From: Oreocharis arfaki
Lineage: Eukaryota > Chordata > Aves > Passeriformes > Paramythiidae
Assembly: GCA_013398015.1 (NCBI GenBank)
Contig: VZRR01010329.1
Coordinates: 186,001 to 250,000, forward strand
Reading direction: 5' to 3'
DNA: 64,000 nucleotides
The notes beneath the pieces were generated by a model. The model saw only the letters and a program-made list of their open reading frames with translations. It did no database searches and was not told the DNA's origin. Positions 13,241 to 25,900 of the stretch are shown here, piece by piece (position 1 is the stretch's first letter; each line of letters starts with the position of its first letter). Position numbers and translations under genes: made by a program.

Positions 13241-14512
13241 GTGACTTTATATCAATGGCAGGTTTTCAAAACTCATTTCTTCTCTTCTTTCTTTCCCTTT
13301 CAACATACACTGTTCTCCTAAATATAGATTAAACTAAATCAGTAGAAAAATACTTGGAATTTTCATATTCTGTGTCATATACTACACTCTCCTTTCCAAA
13401 ATCTGTGTTTTCTAATTAAAAAAAAAAAATTATGATAAGCTATCTTCCTCAGCCCCAAGCATTGCATATGCATTTTCCTAGAAATTCCTCTTCCTGTTGC
13501 TTCATTCTTCCTATTATTTCCTGTCACTTCCTTGAAACTCCTCTTCTTCCTATTATTCCACAAGTATAAGTTTCTTTTGGACCTTTTGAAGATTATCCAT
13601 AATTCACAACCCATTCAAATATCAAAATACTTCCTTCCCTTTCCTACATCACTAATGACAGTAATTTTAATACTTAATTTTCACTTATTTCTCATTAATT
13701 TTCATTCATTAAATCTTTTCTCTTTTTTGATATTGAAGCTCAACTGAGAATTCTTCTTAGTTTCACCCATTACATTCTTACCAATAAACAATTCCCTAAT
13801 AACCTTTTTCTATTTTGAATGAATAAATGACATAACAAATTTATCACCTACTTTGTATTATTCATAATTGTTGTCAAGAGTCTTATATCTAGTCTGTCAC
13901 CCAGAACAATGATGAATCTTAGAACCTGATCAGACTTAGAAGAACATATGTAAAAAGTAACTGATCTTCTACTATGAGTCCAGCATTTTGCAAGGAGATT
14001 GCCTTGTCTTGTAATATGAAAAAGGGATTGAGCAGAAAGCAGCATTTATAAATTTATGGCTGAAAAACACCTCTTCTTTATAAGGGATTTTGTAATCTAG
14101 GCTTAAATCAGCTATTTCACATTGGCAGTGCTGCAAACCTGCTCTAAAATGCTTTAAAAAGTACCTTCTGTCTTCTTCCATGACAGAGTAACTTCTAATA
14201 AATTGTCTGTGTTTATTAGAAAGGAAGCTGAAACTTATTCTATGTAACATAAGGAATCTAACATAATTTAGATGGTATACACAGTAATTAATAATTTACC
14301 AATTTTTTATACTATTGGGATCGAAATGTTTTATATTGAACAGCTCTCTTCCCTGCTTATCTTTTTTTTATGTGTAATATTATAATGTACTCTGTTGTTC
14401 TAAGACCAAGAAAATGTATATTAGTGATCTGTTTATCTTGCAAATTACAAAATGTAATTTTCTATGTAAGTAAGAATACTGTGGCAAGAAAAACGCTTTC
14501 CAGGAGCATGTC

Positions 14513-14590
14513 CTTTTCTTTTCTTTTCTTTTCTTTTCTTTTCTTTTCTTTTCTTTTCTTTTCTTTTCTTTTCTTTTCTTTTCTTTTCTT
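14513..14590 (+). repeat. (TTTTC)n microsatellite
   Basis: About 78 bases of nearly perfect pentanucleotide TTTTC units, about 15 copies, followed by a short (TAAA)-like tail. Open frames on both strands here (Phe/Leu/Ser- and Lys/Arg/Glu-rich) come only from the repeat. Confidence 0.97.
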
Positions 14591-17500
14591 TATAAATAAA
14601 TAAGTAAATAAATCTGCCTGGGTCAAGTCCTAGCACTCCTACCACAGTGTGTCAAGTTTCAGCCAAGAGCAAATATTTATGTCTGCATGCCACATTAAAA
14701 CATCTTGAAGCAATAAAGCTGCATTCAGAAGACGTTTGGGGCCATCTAGTGGAACTGGAGTGAAGTCAGGCAAAACCTGGGGATCATGGACATGAAATGC
14801 AGTCAGTTTGGCAGAAAAGGGAGAGGCGTGCTTCATTGTTAGCAGTTTTTTCCTCAAACGTATTATGTAACTTGACACAACTTTTATTATTCGATTTTAA
14901 GAAAAAAAATAGCTATACAGAGAACTTACTGTTAATGTAAAAGTTCAAACCTGCAGAATGCTCTGAGTGTTGATTTAGGAACATCGTCTCTAGAAATAGG
15001 TAAATCCAGAGTAACAAGTAAAGTGTACTGCATGGTGTAAGGCATGGCAGCTACAGGAATTAACTAAAAGACCTAAATTATTTTGTTTCTCTTCAAATTC
15101 TGTTGCTTTAATTTGCCAATGGAAGATATACAGTGATCAAGAATTATTCAATTTAATAAACACACACTTCCTTTCCTTGAAGAAGCAATTCACATCATAT
15201 GTCAGACATATTCATCAATTTATACTTTTTAAATTAGCTCTTGATTTTGACATTGGAATCATGTGTGATTGCTTGATTACAGAAAAATGAAATCTTTCGA
15301 CATTAGCCTCATGGCAAAATTTCCTATATCACATCTGCACTCTGAGAATTACCTCATCTTTGTATTTATTTCTGTGTAAAATTTAAACATTACTTGCTTT
15401 AGTGTGCAAACCTTTCTACAGAATTTGTCATGATTATTTCAACTATCTCATCAATAGAGTTTCAGATAAGAGCATACAAAATTTGGGCATTATCAATGTA
15501 CCCGTATACAGAGAGAATACACACGGTCCTCAGTGTTGTCTTCAAGGATAGAACAAATGCTATAGTTTCCAGAGTCCACCTCTATTGTTTTTCAGTAAAT
15601 GATGAGAACATATTTGGTCCTCCTTCACATAATAGACAGGTTTTTAGGTGGAGATAATAGAATAGGTCATAAAAACCACATTACTTAGAGAATGACACTG
15701 CAAAATCTGCAGAGATTTTTGATCTCTCTGTACTTGTAACTTGCTAGAGTTACCTAAATATACACAATTGTCACAACAATGGCTTGAATTATTAGGAGTG
15801 AAGTTGAAATCAAATTAAATGTTAGACAAGGAAGTTTTATAAACTTCTGATCCTCCTTTCCCTGGTTATATCATTTTTAATGCTCAGCACTTTAAATAAC
15901 AGTTTTTGTCTTAAATCAGTCTTGACATGAAGGATTGGAAAACAAGATGTTATTATCTTTTCTGCTTCATTGCTCCCCCTTTCTTGCGCAGTTGAACTTT
16001 TATGGTCTTGCTGCATGGGAAGAATCACAACTCCAAAGATGGTGGCTTTGCTTTAATTCTATACACATTACTTGAGTAAGGGGGCTGTTGTTAAAGGCTG
16101 TAGTCATAAATACCCCACTTTGTACATCCAGGGTCACGAAAGACACATGGAAGATAAATGTGAATTATTTTTCTGTTTTATTATTAGAATAATATTATAA
16201 TATATAGAAAGATTATGTAATATCAGACAGAAATCTGTGGGAAATTAGGTTTCATTAGAAGTTCACAGAATTAATTTCTCAAATTCTCTATTCATAACAC
16301 ACTGCTGCTTTAGTAAACTGTGGTGCTTTGTGATTATGAGATTTTTTTCTAAATAACCCTTCTGATTAACCCTTTCATATTATCTATGATGTTTAAACAT
16401 TGTATTCTATAAATTTTCTAAATCTTATATAATGTTTTTTCTTTAAATTTCACTAACATAATATAACTATGCATTGCAGTATATTGTCACTCTCAACTTA
16501 TTTCCTTCCTTAGCACTACTTTGGAAAGAATAAACCTGCTGTCATACCGTATTCATTTAACTTTAATTCATGGTATCTAAATCAAGAAACTGACCATTCC
16601 AAATCCCACCTAATAGAGTTTCACTGCAAATATTCAGTCTATAACTGAACCTCAACATTTGAAAGTTTGTATATGTTAGAGTAGAAAACTTAAAACCAAG
16701 AAAACAGTCTGATTCATAACATATTTACTTGATATTATGTGACTTTTAACAGATAAATTGCCATCTGGAAGGCCCACAGATAGTACTATGAATTATTGAT
16801 TTAATCTGCAGAAAAAATAAATCATACATCATTAGCTGATGCAAGATGTTTAAAATATTTTCTTCGCAGAAGCATTCCTTAAATATAAACAGTGGTCCCA
16901 CTTTCAAATACTATCTTTGTTCAATGCAATATATTACTTGTCAGTATTTTGGAAAATCTGTCATACTTGAGGAATTCCAAGGCTTTCACTGTTTCATGTC
17001 TTCTGTCCTCAAAAACCTCTGTCATATTCTTTCACCATTTGTCCAAAAGACTCTTCTGTTTGGAAGTGGCTGACAACCAGAGAAGTCACTCTCTCCACTG
17101 AGAAAATAAGCTGCCACCACAGCTTTTCCACCATCTTCTAAGCCAAGAAGTGAAAAATTGAGGCTTGGAAACAAAAAGGATTTCCCACACAGGAGTTCAA
17201 ACCAGAAAAAAAGCAGTTAAATATTTATAGGCAAGTAACTCCAAAACCTGCTTTCCTCACCTGCTGAAAAAGACATTGCAGGCACCATTTTGCTTTAGTT
17301 TCAGCTATAAAAAGCCCTGGTATCATTAATGATACTGAAGTGATTGTAAACTTCTATGTAACTTCAATCTTTTCATTCAAATAGATTCGTGTTTATTTAT
17401 GAGGTCCCAGTAGAAACAAAGTACAGCTGCTAGTGTAACAGCAAAGGCAGGAAAGCATAAATCTTCTCTCCAGCATAAAATTTGTCCTTAGATGCAAAAG

Positions 17501-19099
17501 TTGCAAGTGTTACAGTGAGAAAAAATGTGAATAATCAGTGAGACAGAGTTCTATACTGGTGGGGTTCTATCAGCTGATGTGTAAGGCAAGGAATTGGTTA
17601 GACATAAAAATCTACATTCTCTCTTTCAACACCCACGTTGTCTTTAGCCTGGAGTCAACCTCACTAGCTGTATCTATACAAATAACTGGGGACAGGATGG
17701 CACAGAGCACCATGTTCTATGCTCATATCCATACCTAAACACTCTTCTGAGGATATTCAATTGTCCCCATTGGAATTGTGAATCTCAAACCAAGGACATT
17801 GTTTGAAAGAGTGCCGATTGACATTCACCCAAAATGTGTCAGGGACTACGCTAACAGATTGGAGATCTCACTCTATCCCTTGCCAGTCCTTCGGACCATG
17901 CCTTGGCCGTGTCCATACAGTGTGAAGGTGGACACTGAGTGCTGGTACAGTTCTAGATGAAGCATATGTTAATTGGTTGGCAGTAGTGTGCTTTAGGTTT
18001 ACATTTTAGTCCTTTAATTTCCATTATAGATACCCTTTTCTAGCTTTAAAGGATATTTGTGGAGTACAACAAAGCTCTTAAAGTGGAAAAATATTGCGGG
18101 ACAATTTACAACAAAATCCTGGTCCCTCAGGATATCCACACAGAACTTGCTACCTTTACACCACTGAATGGAACAGTGACAATAACTATTCCCCAGTGCC
18201 AAAACCACAAAGCAACATCTGTCTAATCCATAATATTTAGCTCAGTTAGTCTTCAAAATAAAGTTCATGCCTATTGAGGAAGGTGTTTGGTCTGTCCTAA
18301 CTTTTAGACTGGGAATTGAGGTATGAGCTGGCACAAGCCAAAAGCATGTCACAGTACAGATAATTGAGTTCTGGTATCCCAACATATTCTAGGAGAGAGT
18401 TTAGTGTACTAATAAAGATGCAGCCAGAGGCAAACAGACTGTGGCACTGTGTGTCATAGCTATTGCCTGGAGGTCTCTTTCTGACCATGTTCTTGGTGCC
18501 ATTTCAATGGAAAAGAAGGTACAAGGAGGGGAGAAAATAAACACTGAGGTTGCGTCACAACATACAGACAAGACACAGCTGGAGTGACCACCCCAGCCCA
18601 AAAACTGGTGTTCCCAGATACTCATCCACTCCATAATCACTTAGATCTGGTGTTCCTGCCTTTCAGTCTGTTTTCATGAACAAACAGAATTTGGCTCTAA
18701 ATACAATTCAATAAAGACAAAATAGTAAAATATATTATTTCTCTTCCAGACTGATATTGTGTAAATCCTCCCTATTCACGAAGCACTCTTATAAGGTACA
18801 TCACAAACAGCTGTACAAAGAGAAATGCTACTGTTCAAATTAGACCCAGATGTTTGTTTCATTAAAATAGCTTTTATAATTCAAGCGCAAGAATATAATT
18901 TTACTGTTAGACTTTTATTCACTGTAATTAAAGTATTAATTTAAATAGGTGTTACTATGGCATTTTACAAACATGTAGTTAAATAATTTGTATCAAGTAG
19001 GTATCAAAGCAATAACATAGGTTCTAAGAAATATATTTCTTATTCATATAAGAAATTAGGTAGGATTAACTTCATTTGTTAACTTTAATGTTACCTTTA

Positions 19100-19121
19100 T
19101 TTGTTTGTTTGTTTGTTTGTT
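19100..19121 (+). repeat. Short (TTTG)n repeat
   Basis: Five uninterrupted TTTG units in AT-rich noncoding DNA. Confidence 0.85.
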
Positions 19122-19585
19122 CTCAGTAAGAATGGTACTGTTTCAGTGAAGCCAGCAGCCTAGCCCGGTTCATTTTCACTATATTTTGCTATCAAAGCAA
19201 TGACAGAGGGAGAAAATAGCTACTGTAAATCTCTATTTCAAATCAAAATCCTGTTATAAATCAAAATGTAGAAATTTATCAATGGCCTTTCCCTTTTAGC
19301 AGTTATGAATCCAATCCTGTTTGCCTTCAGTGCCATATGGGAGAGTGAGAAGATCCTGTTTGGGATGATGATGACAAGCTGACTGGCTAAGCCTGCCCAG
19401 AGGAGCTCTGTATGTGGTGCAACCTCTATCACATTGAGTGAGGCTACACTATACAGTGTATGTGTGGCAACACTGGACTCAAATCATATATTCAGTGAGA
19501 TGGGACACATATCCAGTCATTTGGACTCTGCCTTCTCTTCAGAGGGAGAAGACAGGAAAAAGGGCAGATTAGACTCATTGTGCAT

Positions 19586-19640
19586 AGGTTGGGCTTGATG
19601 ATCTCGAAAGGCTTTTCCAACCTAGTGAATTCTGTGATGC
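19586..19640 (+). mobile_element. Short CR1 3' end, plus strand
   Basis: About 55 bases matching the CR1 terminal segment: ggttgggcttgatgatctcg, then ggcttttccaacctagtgaa and a tail-like attctgtgatgc. Confidence 0.7.
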
Positions 19641-20257
19641 ATGAAACAGATTTACCCTGCATGCACACAGTGTTCAGGGCTTCCTGCAATCTCAAAATAG
19701 CCCACCATTTGGTTTGCTTAAATTCCAACATAAGCCACTTGAACCACTTAGAATATATTTGGAGGATATAAATGGGTCTTCAGCAGAGCCAGCCTTCCAT
19801 ACAGTGTGTTATGTCCCTGGATGTAACAAGCAATCATAATGATAAATACAGCAGAGATATCACAATGCAAATGTACACGTGTTAGGTCAAACTGCCAAAA
19901 ATGACTAAGAAAGGATATATAGTTTAACATTGCATTATCTGTATCAATAGTGTCATAAAAACTCCCTGTAATCCATACTAGATGAATTACACATAACTAA
20001 AATTTATCTGTTTGAAAAATAAACAGTTAGAAAAATGGGCTGTTATTCTATGTAATCAAGTCATGTAGATTTAGGTTTATGATCTATAGTACTTACATTC
20101 TAATTTTGAATGTTTCTTATCCTCCATAGCAGTTTAAATCCAAATAAGCTAACTTAACACCTATGTGATTTGGTCAGTCTCTTTGACTCCACATAAGCAA
20201 AAATATGAAAAAGTCTTACTTATCTGGCACCAGTTTCAGCTGAGATGAAAACCATGC

Positions 20258-20490
20258 AAGATCAGATAAGAAAGAAAAACTCTTTTTTTCAGTGAGGGTG
20301 GTCAATGCTCGGTGAGCATTGGCTGGTTGCCCAGACAGATTGCAGAGCCTCCGTCCTTGGGTACATTTAGAACCTAAATGGACACGGCACTGAGCAACCT
20401 GCTTTAGTTGTCCCCTGAGTGAGTAGGGGTTTGGACCGGATGACCTCCAGAGGTCGCCTCCAACCTCAACAATGTCAGGATGCTGTGATT
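20258..20490 (+). mobile_element. CR1 LINE 3' fragment, plus strand
   Basis: Shows the CR1 order ttcagtgagggtggtcaatg, gttgcccagacagattgcag, gagcaacctgctttagttgt, ggatgacctccagaggtcgc and a worn tail near 20480. Confidence 0.8.
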
Positions 20491-20846
20491 AATCACTAAA
20501 TGTTATCTATAGTTTACACTGCCTGAACTTCTACTTTTACGCTCTACAGCAAAGAATGCGGGAGAGTAATAATTACTCTTAATTCCTGAAAACGTTTATT
20601 GCCAGTCAACTGATGTTTAAATAGTTACACAGTAAGGACAAAGGAAAGTTAGGACAGAGTAATATTATCTTTGTATCCAAAATTTTACATAATGAATCTC
20701 AGGTAAATTGATATTATTATCATATCATACTCTTCCCTGAAATAGCATACATTAACAGTTAAACATAAATTATACAAGCATAAAGTAATGAATGGGTATT
20801 TTTTCATAGTAATTTAAACAGGCAGTATTCATAATTAAACACTTAC

Positions 20847-20900
20847 TATCATTTCTTTCTTTTTCCCCTCAGGCTTTTTAATTCCTATTTCAACGTAACT
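20847..20900 (-). other. Candidate 54-nt exon, unidentified
   Basis: Minus-strand segment after the acceptor tctttttttcctctag and before the donor ATGATA followed by gtaagt. Only one frame is open, coding SYVEIGIKKPEGKKKEMI, symmetric in phase 0. The purine-rich exon reads on the plus strand as a pyrimidine tract ending in cag, so a plus-strand acceptor could be the real signal instead. It does not link in phase to the exon at 702-759. Confidence 0.2.
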
Positions 20901-22619
20901 CTAGAGGAAAAAAAGACACAGTAGATAAAGTATGTTCATTTGTATCCAAATTAAGTGGGAAATCTAAAAATGCTTTGGCCTCACTGTGAAATCCTTATCA
21001 AGGATTGAGACACAAAAAAAGGATATGGGTAACATCACTTCAATTTACCAGAACTGGAAACCAAATGTAACGCATTGTCACCACCAGAGAGTCTACAATC
21101 CCATAAGGCAGAGGGCTCCACACATTTGGAGGCTTCAAGACACTTCCAAAGGGCTGCTCAAATCCCACTCTGCCAGGAATTGCCTGCAGATAACCAGAAA
21201 GGGATACTAGCCACGTGTAACTGTATGAAACACAGCTGCACAAACTAATTTACTGAGACAAGGAGAGAGAATGCCCTCTGCCAGATCTCAGCCCTGAGTC
21301 TAAACTCTCCCTGAAGACTGCTGTGCATCTTCTCATGGCTGTAGCTAGTGACAGCTCCACCCTTCTCCAACACAGCAGCACAACGACTAACACACTTGTA
21401 CTAAATCACTGTGGTTTAAGTTCTAGTCTACAGTTACTTTTTTGATACACTACTCTGATACATTGCATTTATGTGTATATGTAAGTATAAAGAGTGGGAG
21501 TTTCATGGCCAAATTTATTCAGTTCCAGAAGAGATTTCTGTAAATGGTCAATTAAATTCTGGTTTTTGAAACAGGTTTTGCTGTCTAAAGAGGCTGATCC
21601 ATGGAGATACTCTGTGTATAATAGAAGATAAGCACCATTCTGTATATGCCGGACTTTATTTCTGCAGTATTCTTTTTCAATGAAATCTGACCAAAATTTC
21701 TGTGCAGTCTTCCAGTGAGCTAAGCAACATCTCATGCTAGATATCTAAACTAGTTAAACTAGTTTTACTCAAATTGAGATCTGCCAGCTAGCTAATCTTG
21801 TTCGTGAAATAAAGGAATTCCTTAATTTCACAGAGGAGTGATTGATTCCACACAAATGTGGCTTATTGGTCATTCAGAATTTGAATTCAAATTACTGAAT
21901 TCTGTTTTGCAGCAGTCCATTAGGTCTAGCACTGCTCAGAAAAAATGAAGGAAAAAAGGCCACTGAATGTTTTTGTTGCTCCCTAAGGCAGTAGCAGCAA
22001 AGCATGCATGAAGATTATGAGGCCCTTGACTATTTTTTCTGTACTCTGAGGTTCTTCAGAGCAACAGTAAAACTGAACAAACCTCACTGTTTTGACATGC
22101 TTGACAAAACAGAGACTTAATGGAGTATGTGCATTTGGGAAGATTATTCATTATTTGCACAGAATTTCAGGATAAAAATCCTAAAAGCTCTTGCTCAAAT
22201 TCACTGCCTGCTGTGAGCACTATCACTCTAACTGGTGAAAAAATCAGTTTTATCTTGCTGCTACTGACAGCCCTGTTGTTGCCTTCTCAGAGCAGGAACA
22301 GCTGAACTCTGTTACAGCACTCCACATTGGAGCAGACAGTTCTAAGATCAGCTCTGAAAAGCTTTGCAGGGTGACAAATTAATTACTGCATTAAAGAAAG
22401 AAAAATACACTTTGATCGTCACTATTTCCCAGAGGAGCAGCTTAGCTGAATAGAACTTAGGTGTTTTCTCAGGCAGGCAATTTGCCTTTCCACTGTAACA
22501 CATGGTAGGGAAGAATATTTCAATACCACCTCTTCCTCCTCCTCCTCCCTCTCCTTTTTGCATTTTCAAGCAGCTTTTAGTTGGTCCACAGTAATTCACA
22601 ATGACAAAACCCTGGCAAT

Positions 22620-22990
22620 GCTAAGGCAGTTTATAAATCCGCGGGCCAGGGCAGCCCATCGACAGAGACAGCTTAACTGGTCAAGGACAAGGCCTGGAAA
22701 GAGCAGTCGCTGGCAGGTTTCGTGAAGGTTTTCTCCGCTATCTCACCCCAAGCACAGTGACAGGCCCTTATGACCCCAGTAAGCTCAGGGTGGGGACCAG
22801 TCAGCCCCATCCCTCCCATCGGGGTTCAGCTGGGGCAGTCAGGAGCCAGACAATGCCTTCCTGCCTCCTGCTGCCCAGCTGCCCGTCCCACCTGCTCTGC
22901 CCCGAGGAGCTGGCCGTGTTGGGTGGCTTGCCTGTGTGCTCTGCCAGGGTCAGACCCACAAAGGTGGTGGGAATACTAGCACCTCCTAGG
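22620..22990. other. GC-rich patch with a TATA-like element, identity unknown
   Basis: About 370 bases of clearly higher GC content than the flanks. A TATA-like tttataaa sits at about 22631-22638, followed by ccgcgggcc. Open frames here (22757-23002) look like GC-driven chance frames. It could be a decayed promoter, an LTR remnant or a repeat of a family I do not recognise. Confidence 0.3.
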
Positions 22991-25900
22991 GTTAATTGTT
23001 GAACATGTCAAATGTCCTGAATAACACCAGGTTCTGGGGTGGAAGTTATCAACTGCTTTGCAGTTAACAGAAAATAAGCTTTTAAAATTGATCAGACCTC
23101 CCTGAAATATGAGGCTTTTGTTTCTCTGCACGAGTCATTCCTTTCTCCTATTCCATGTTTCTGCTCCGTGGCTTTTCCTATAACAGATGCTGAAGTGCCT
23201 ATGGAGCACTGAAGAGGGCAGCCAGCTTCCTGGAGCTGCAGAGGCAGTGAAGAACTGAGGAGTTCAGCTGGGGGTTGTGTGGAGGTGCCTTTCCCTTTCC
23301 TTTCGTCATGAGTATAGAATGTCACTCATTATGAGCTTCTTATTTTACCTAGATTTCCTCAACAGTTTTACTCCTTTCCAATAGGACAGTCAGCACAGAA
23401 AAGGGCTCTAAGGATCAAAAGTCCTTACATGAAAGACAATATCTAAAGAGTGTCATTTGGACTAGTAAAAAACAGTTACTTACAAAATTTGTCCTTGCAC
23501 AAAAAAATTATGTTATTTTATAATCAGTGAAGAAGCATATGGTTAAATAGAAACGCAGAAAATGGAAATGCAATAAACAAAAAGAAATACTTTTCACGAT
23601 AGCATTACTCAGTGCATCACACACACAAAGTGTAGCATGAACCAGAAAGGAACAGAAGAACAGCTATGAAAACCAGGTCATTTCTAGCATGAGATACTAA
23701 ATATCTCTGATTGTTGGGTAGGAATAAAAGTCCTAATGCTAACAATCAAATATTGCATTTTCTGCAGACTTCCTGTTTACTGTCTCTATATCACCTTGTT
23801 TCTGTCTTATTTCTCTGGACAAGATAGGTATTCTGGCACTTATCTGTCACACAAAGTATTCTGAGCAGAAATACGTTACACATGAGGGCCATGTCACTAC
23901 TTTAGTATTATATTGTCTTTAGTTACATGGTTACATAATCTGAAGTTAGTATTTTCATAAAAGTATTCTTATGCAGGTAAAAAAAGCAAACTATAGGAGT
24001 CATACTTTGTGTCACAATTTATGCTGCCATATACATGCTTAGAAAAAATCAAACTAGATAACAAACCAACATTATTCAGGATTAATTTTTAAATGTGTGA
24101 AATGGCTAATTCTTCTGTGATGTTTTGGTTTTTTTTAAATCTCCATATAATAAACAATTCACGATATACCTTCAGTGGTCATAATCTTCACAGCCTAGTG
24201 CTACTTAAAATGCGAGTTCGGAAAACACAATGTCATATGTTACATTGCATTTTACAGCAAAATAAGTGAGCGCCATTGTTTAAGGGGATGCTGGTTCAAA
24301 ATAGTGTGACACAATAAAGTGCTTGCGTTCAATAGCTACCACATGACTAAAGAAGTGATCCTGCATCTCATCTGAATGGTCGAAACAAAAAATTACATTG
24401 TAACATTGCATATGGAGGTCCATCTGAGGTATCACCTCAAACGGAAAAAAAAAAACCCCTTAGCTAACCCTTTCAAAGCACCTGAGTTCTTTGGTTTTAT
24501 GTTTTCTTAAAAATTAAGGTCCTTTTGCCAAGCACAAAGCAGTCCTTGGCAATGAAGCTGGAGTAGATCTGCCAGGCAAGATGAAGATCTCAGAGGGAGC
24601 TGTGGAAAATGTGTTGAAGGAAAACCACAGTGGTACCCGACGCCCATGTGGCACAGGCTGTGTTCGAGCTGCTGCATCTCAGCCATCAGAGGACAAAAGA
24701 GATAGAGGCACACAGGCAGGTGTGCCCTGCACTAATTCTGCAGTCTTCTTCTGAGGGAGGTTCTTCATTTGTTCTTATGGATGCAGCTCAGGAATCCTGT
24801 AAGGAGAATTGTTCTCTGTACAGCTGCTGGTTGCCGGCCCTGTATCCCATATGAAGGATTTTTCTTACAGCCAGAAGATATGATCTTCAAAACACCTATT
24901 AATGGCAAACCCTGCATAAAATGCATGTGTTAAAAAGCAATGGAATCAGCTGCTGTTTCTTCCCTCTTCATTCCCACTGCCATTTTGTCCTTGATAAGAC
25001 ATAGCTATTGCAACACTATTTTTATCCAAATGTCAGGTTTTAAGGAATTACTTACACCAACTATGAGCTCTGAAATCCAATTCCTCCTAAAATAGCATAC
25101 CTGTGGCCTTAACTATGCAAGGTAATGATCCAATAGCTCTTTCTCTATGAAGTCTAGTAACTTTTCAGAAACTAGTATTTTACCTTGTTTCAGAACTAGC
25201 CTTTTATGTTGCTTCAAACATGCTGCTTGAATTGGTGTCAGAGGAGCACCATTTCCAGCAGAAGAAGGTTTAAGCCACAACAACAGATAAGGCCAGGTGC
25301 TCACAGCTGGGTAATGGATTAATCATGCCTGTTAATGGAAAAAAATAGAGAATATAAGTTTTCTTTTGTTTGTAACTCAGATAAAGATATATGCAGTCTC
25401 TAAACTTAAATGCAGGTAGTATTTTTAGCACATGAGAATGTGGCAACATTGAGAACTATATACAAATCCAAGTCTCTAAACAAAAATCAAATTACATCTG
25501 CAAAGCAATCAAAAACCCCATAATGTACCCCAATTTTCTTTCTAAGAATTTGTATGTAATCAAAACCTTGTGAAAATATTTATATTAGATTTATTTATTG
25601 CTTAGGGATAGCATTGACTTACTAATTTGGCTTCCAGAAAACCACTAGACTAGGGAAAAGTGGAGTGGTCAAACTTTCTTTACCTTTAGATATGAAAAGA
25701 AAAGTTTAGTTGAAAAACTCTTGAGAAAAAAGTATATGACTAGCTGAAAATGTAGAAATGTATGTTTTAAAACAGAGATTAAGTATTCATAGTAAGCATA
25801 AAAAAAAAGAGAAATGTCTTCATGGGGATCGTGATCTGTGAAGGAAGTAAGTTGAAGATTTGGTTGGTTTTATCTGGACTTTTGGACCAGTTTATTTTAT

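Larger units (their letters stand above)
13241..19585. other. AT-rich stretch with simple repeats only
   Basis: Contains the (TTTTC)n and (TTTG)n repeats and one weak exon-like segment (14951-14989, minus strand, open frame DDVPKSTLRAFC with a poor donor). No supported gene. Confidence 0.6.

Noticed and set aside
14370..14645. Open frames on both strands across 14.4-14.6 kb
   Set aside because: Driven by the (TTTTC)n microsatellite.
20101..20145. Donor-like gtaagt on the minus strand with a short open segment
   Set aside because: The upstream acceptor lacks a pyrimidine tract.
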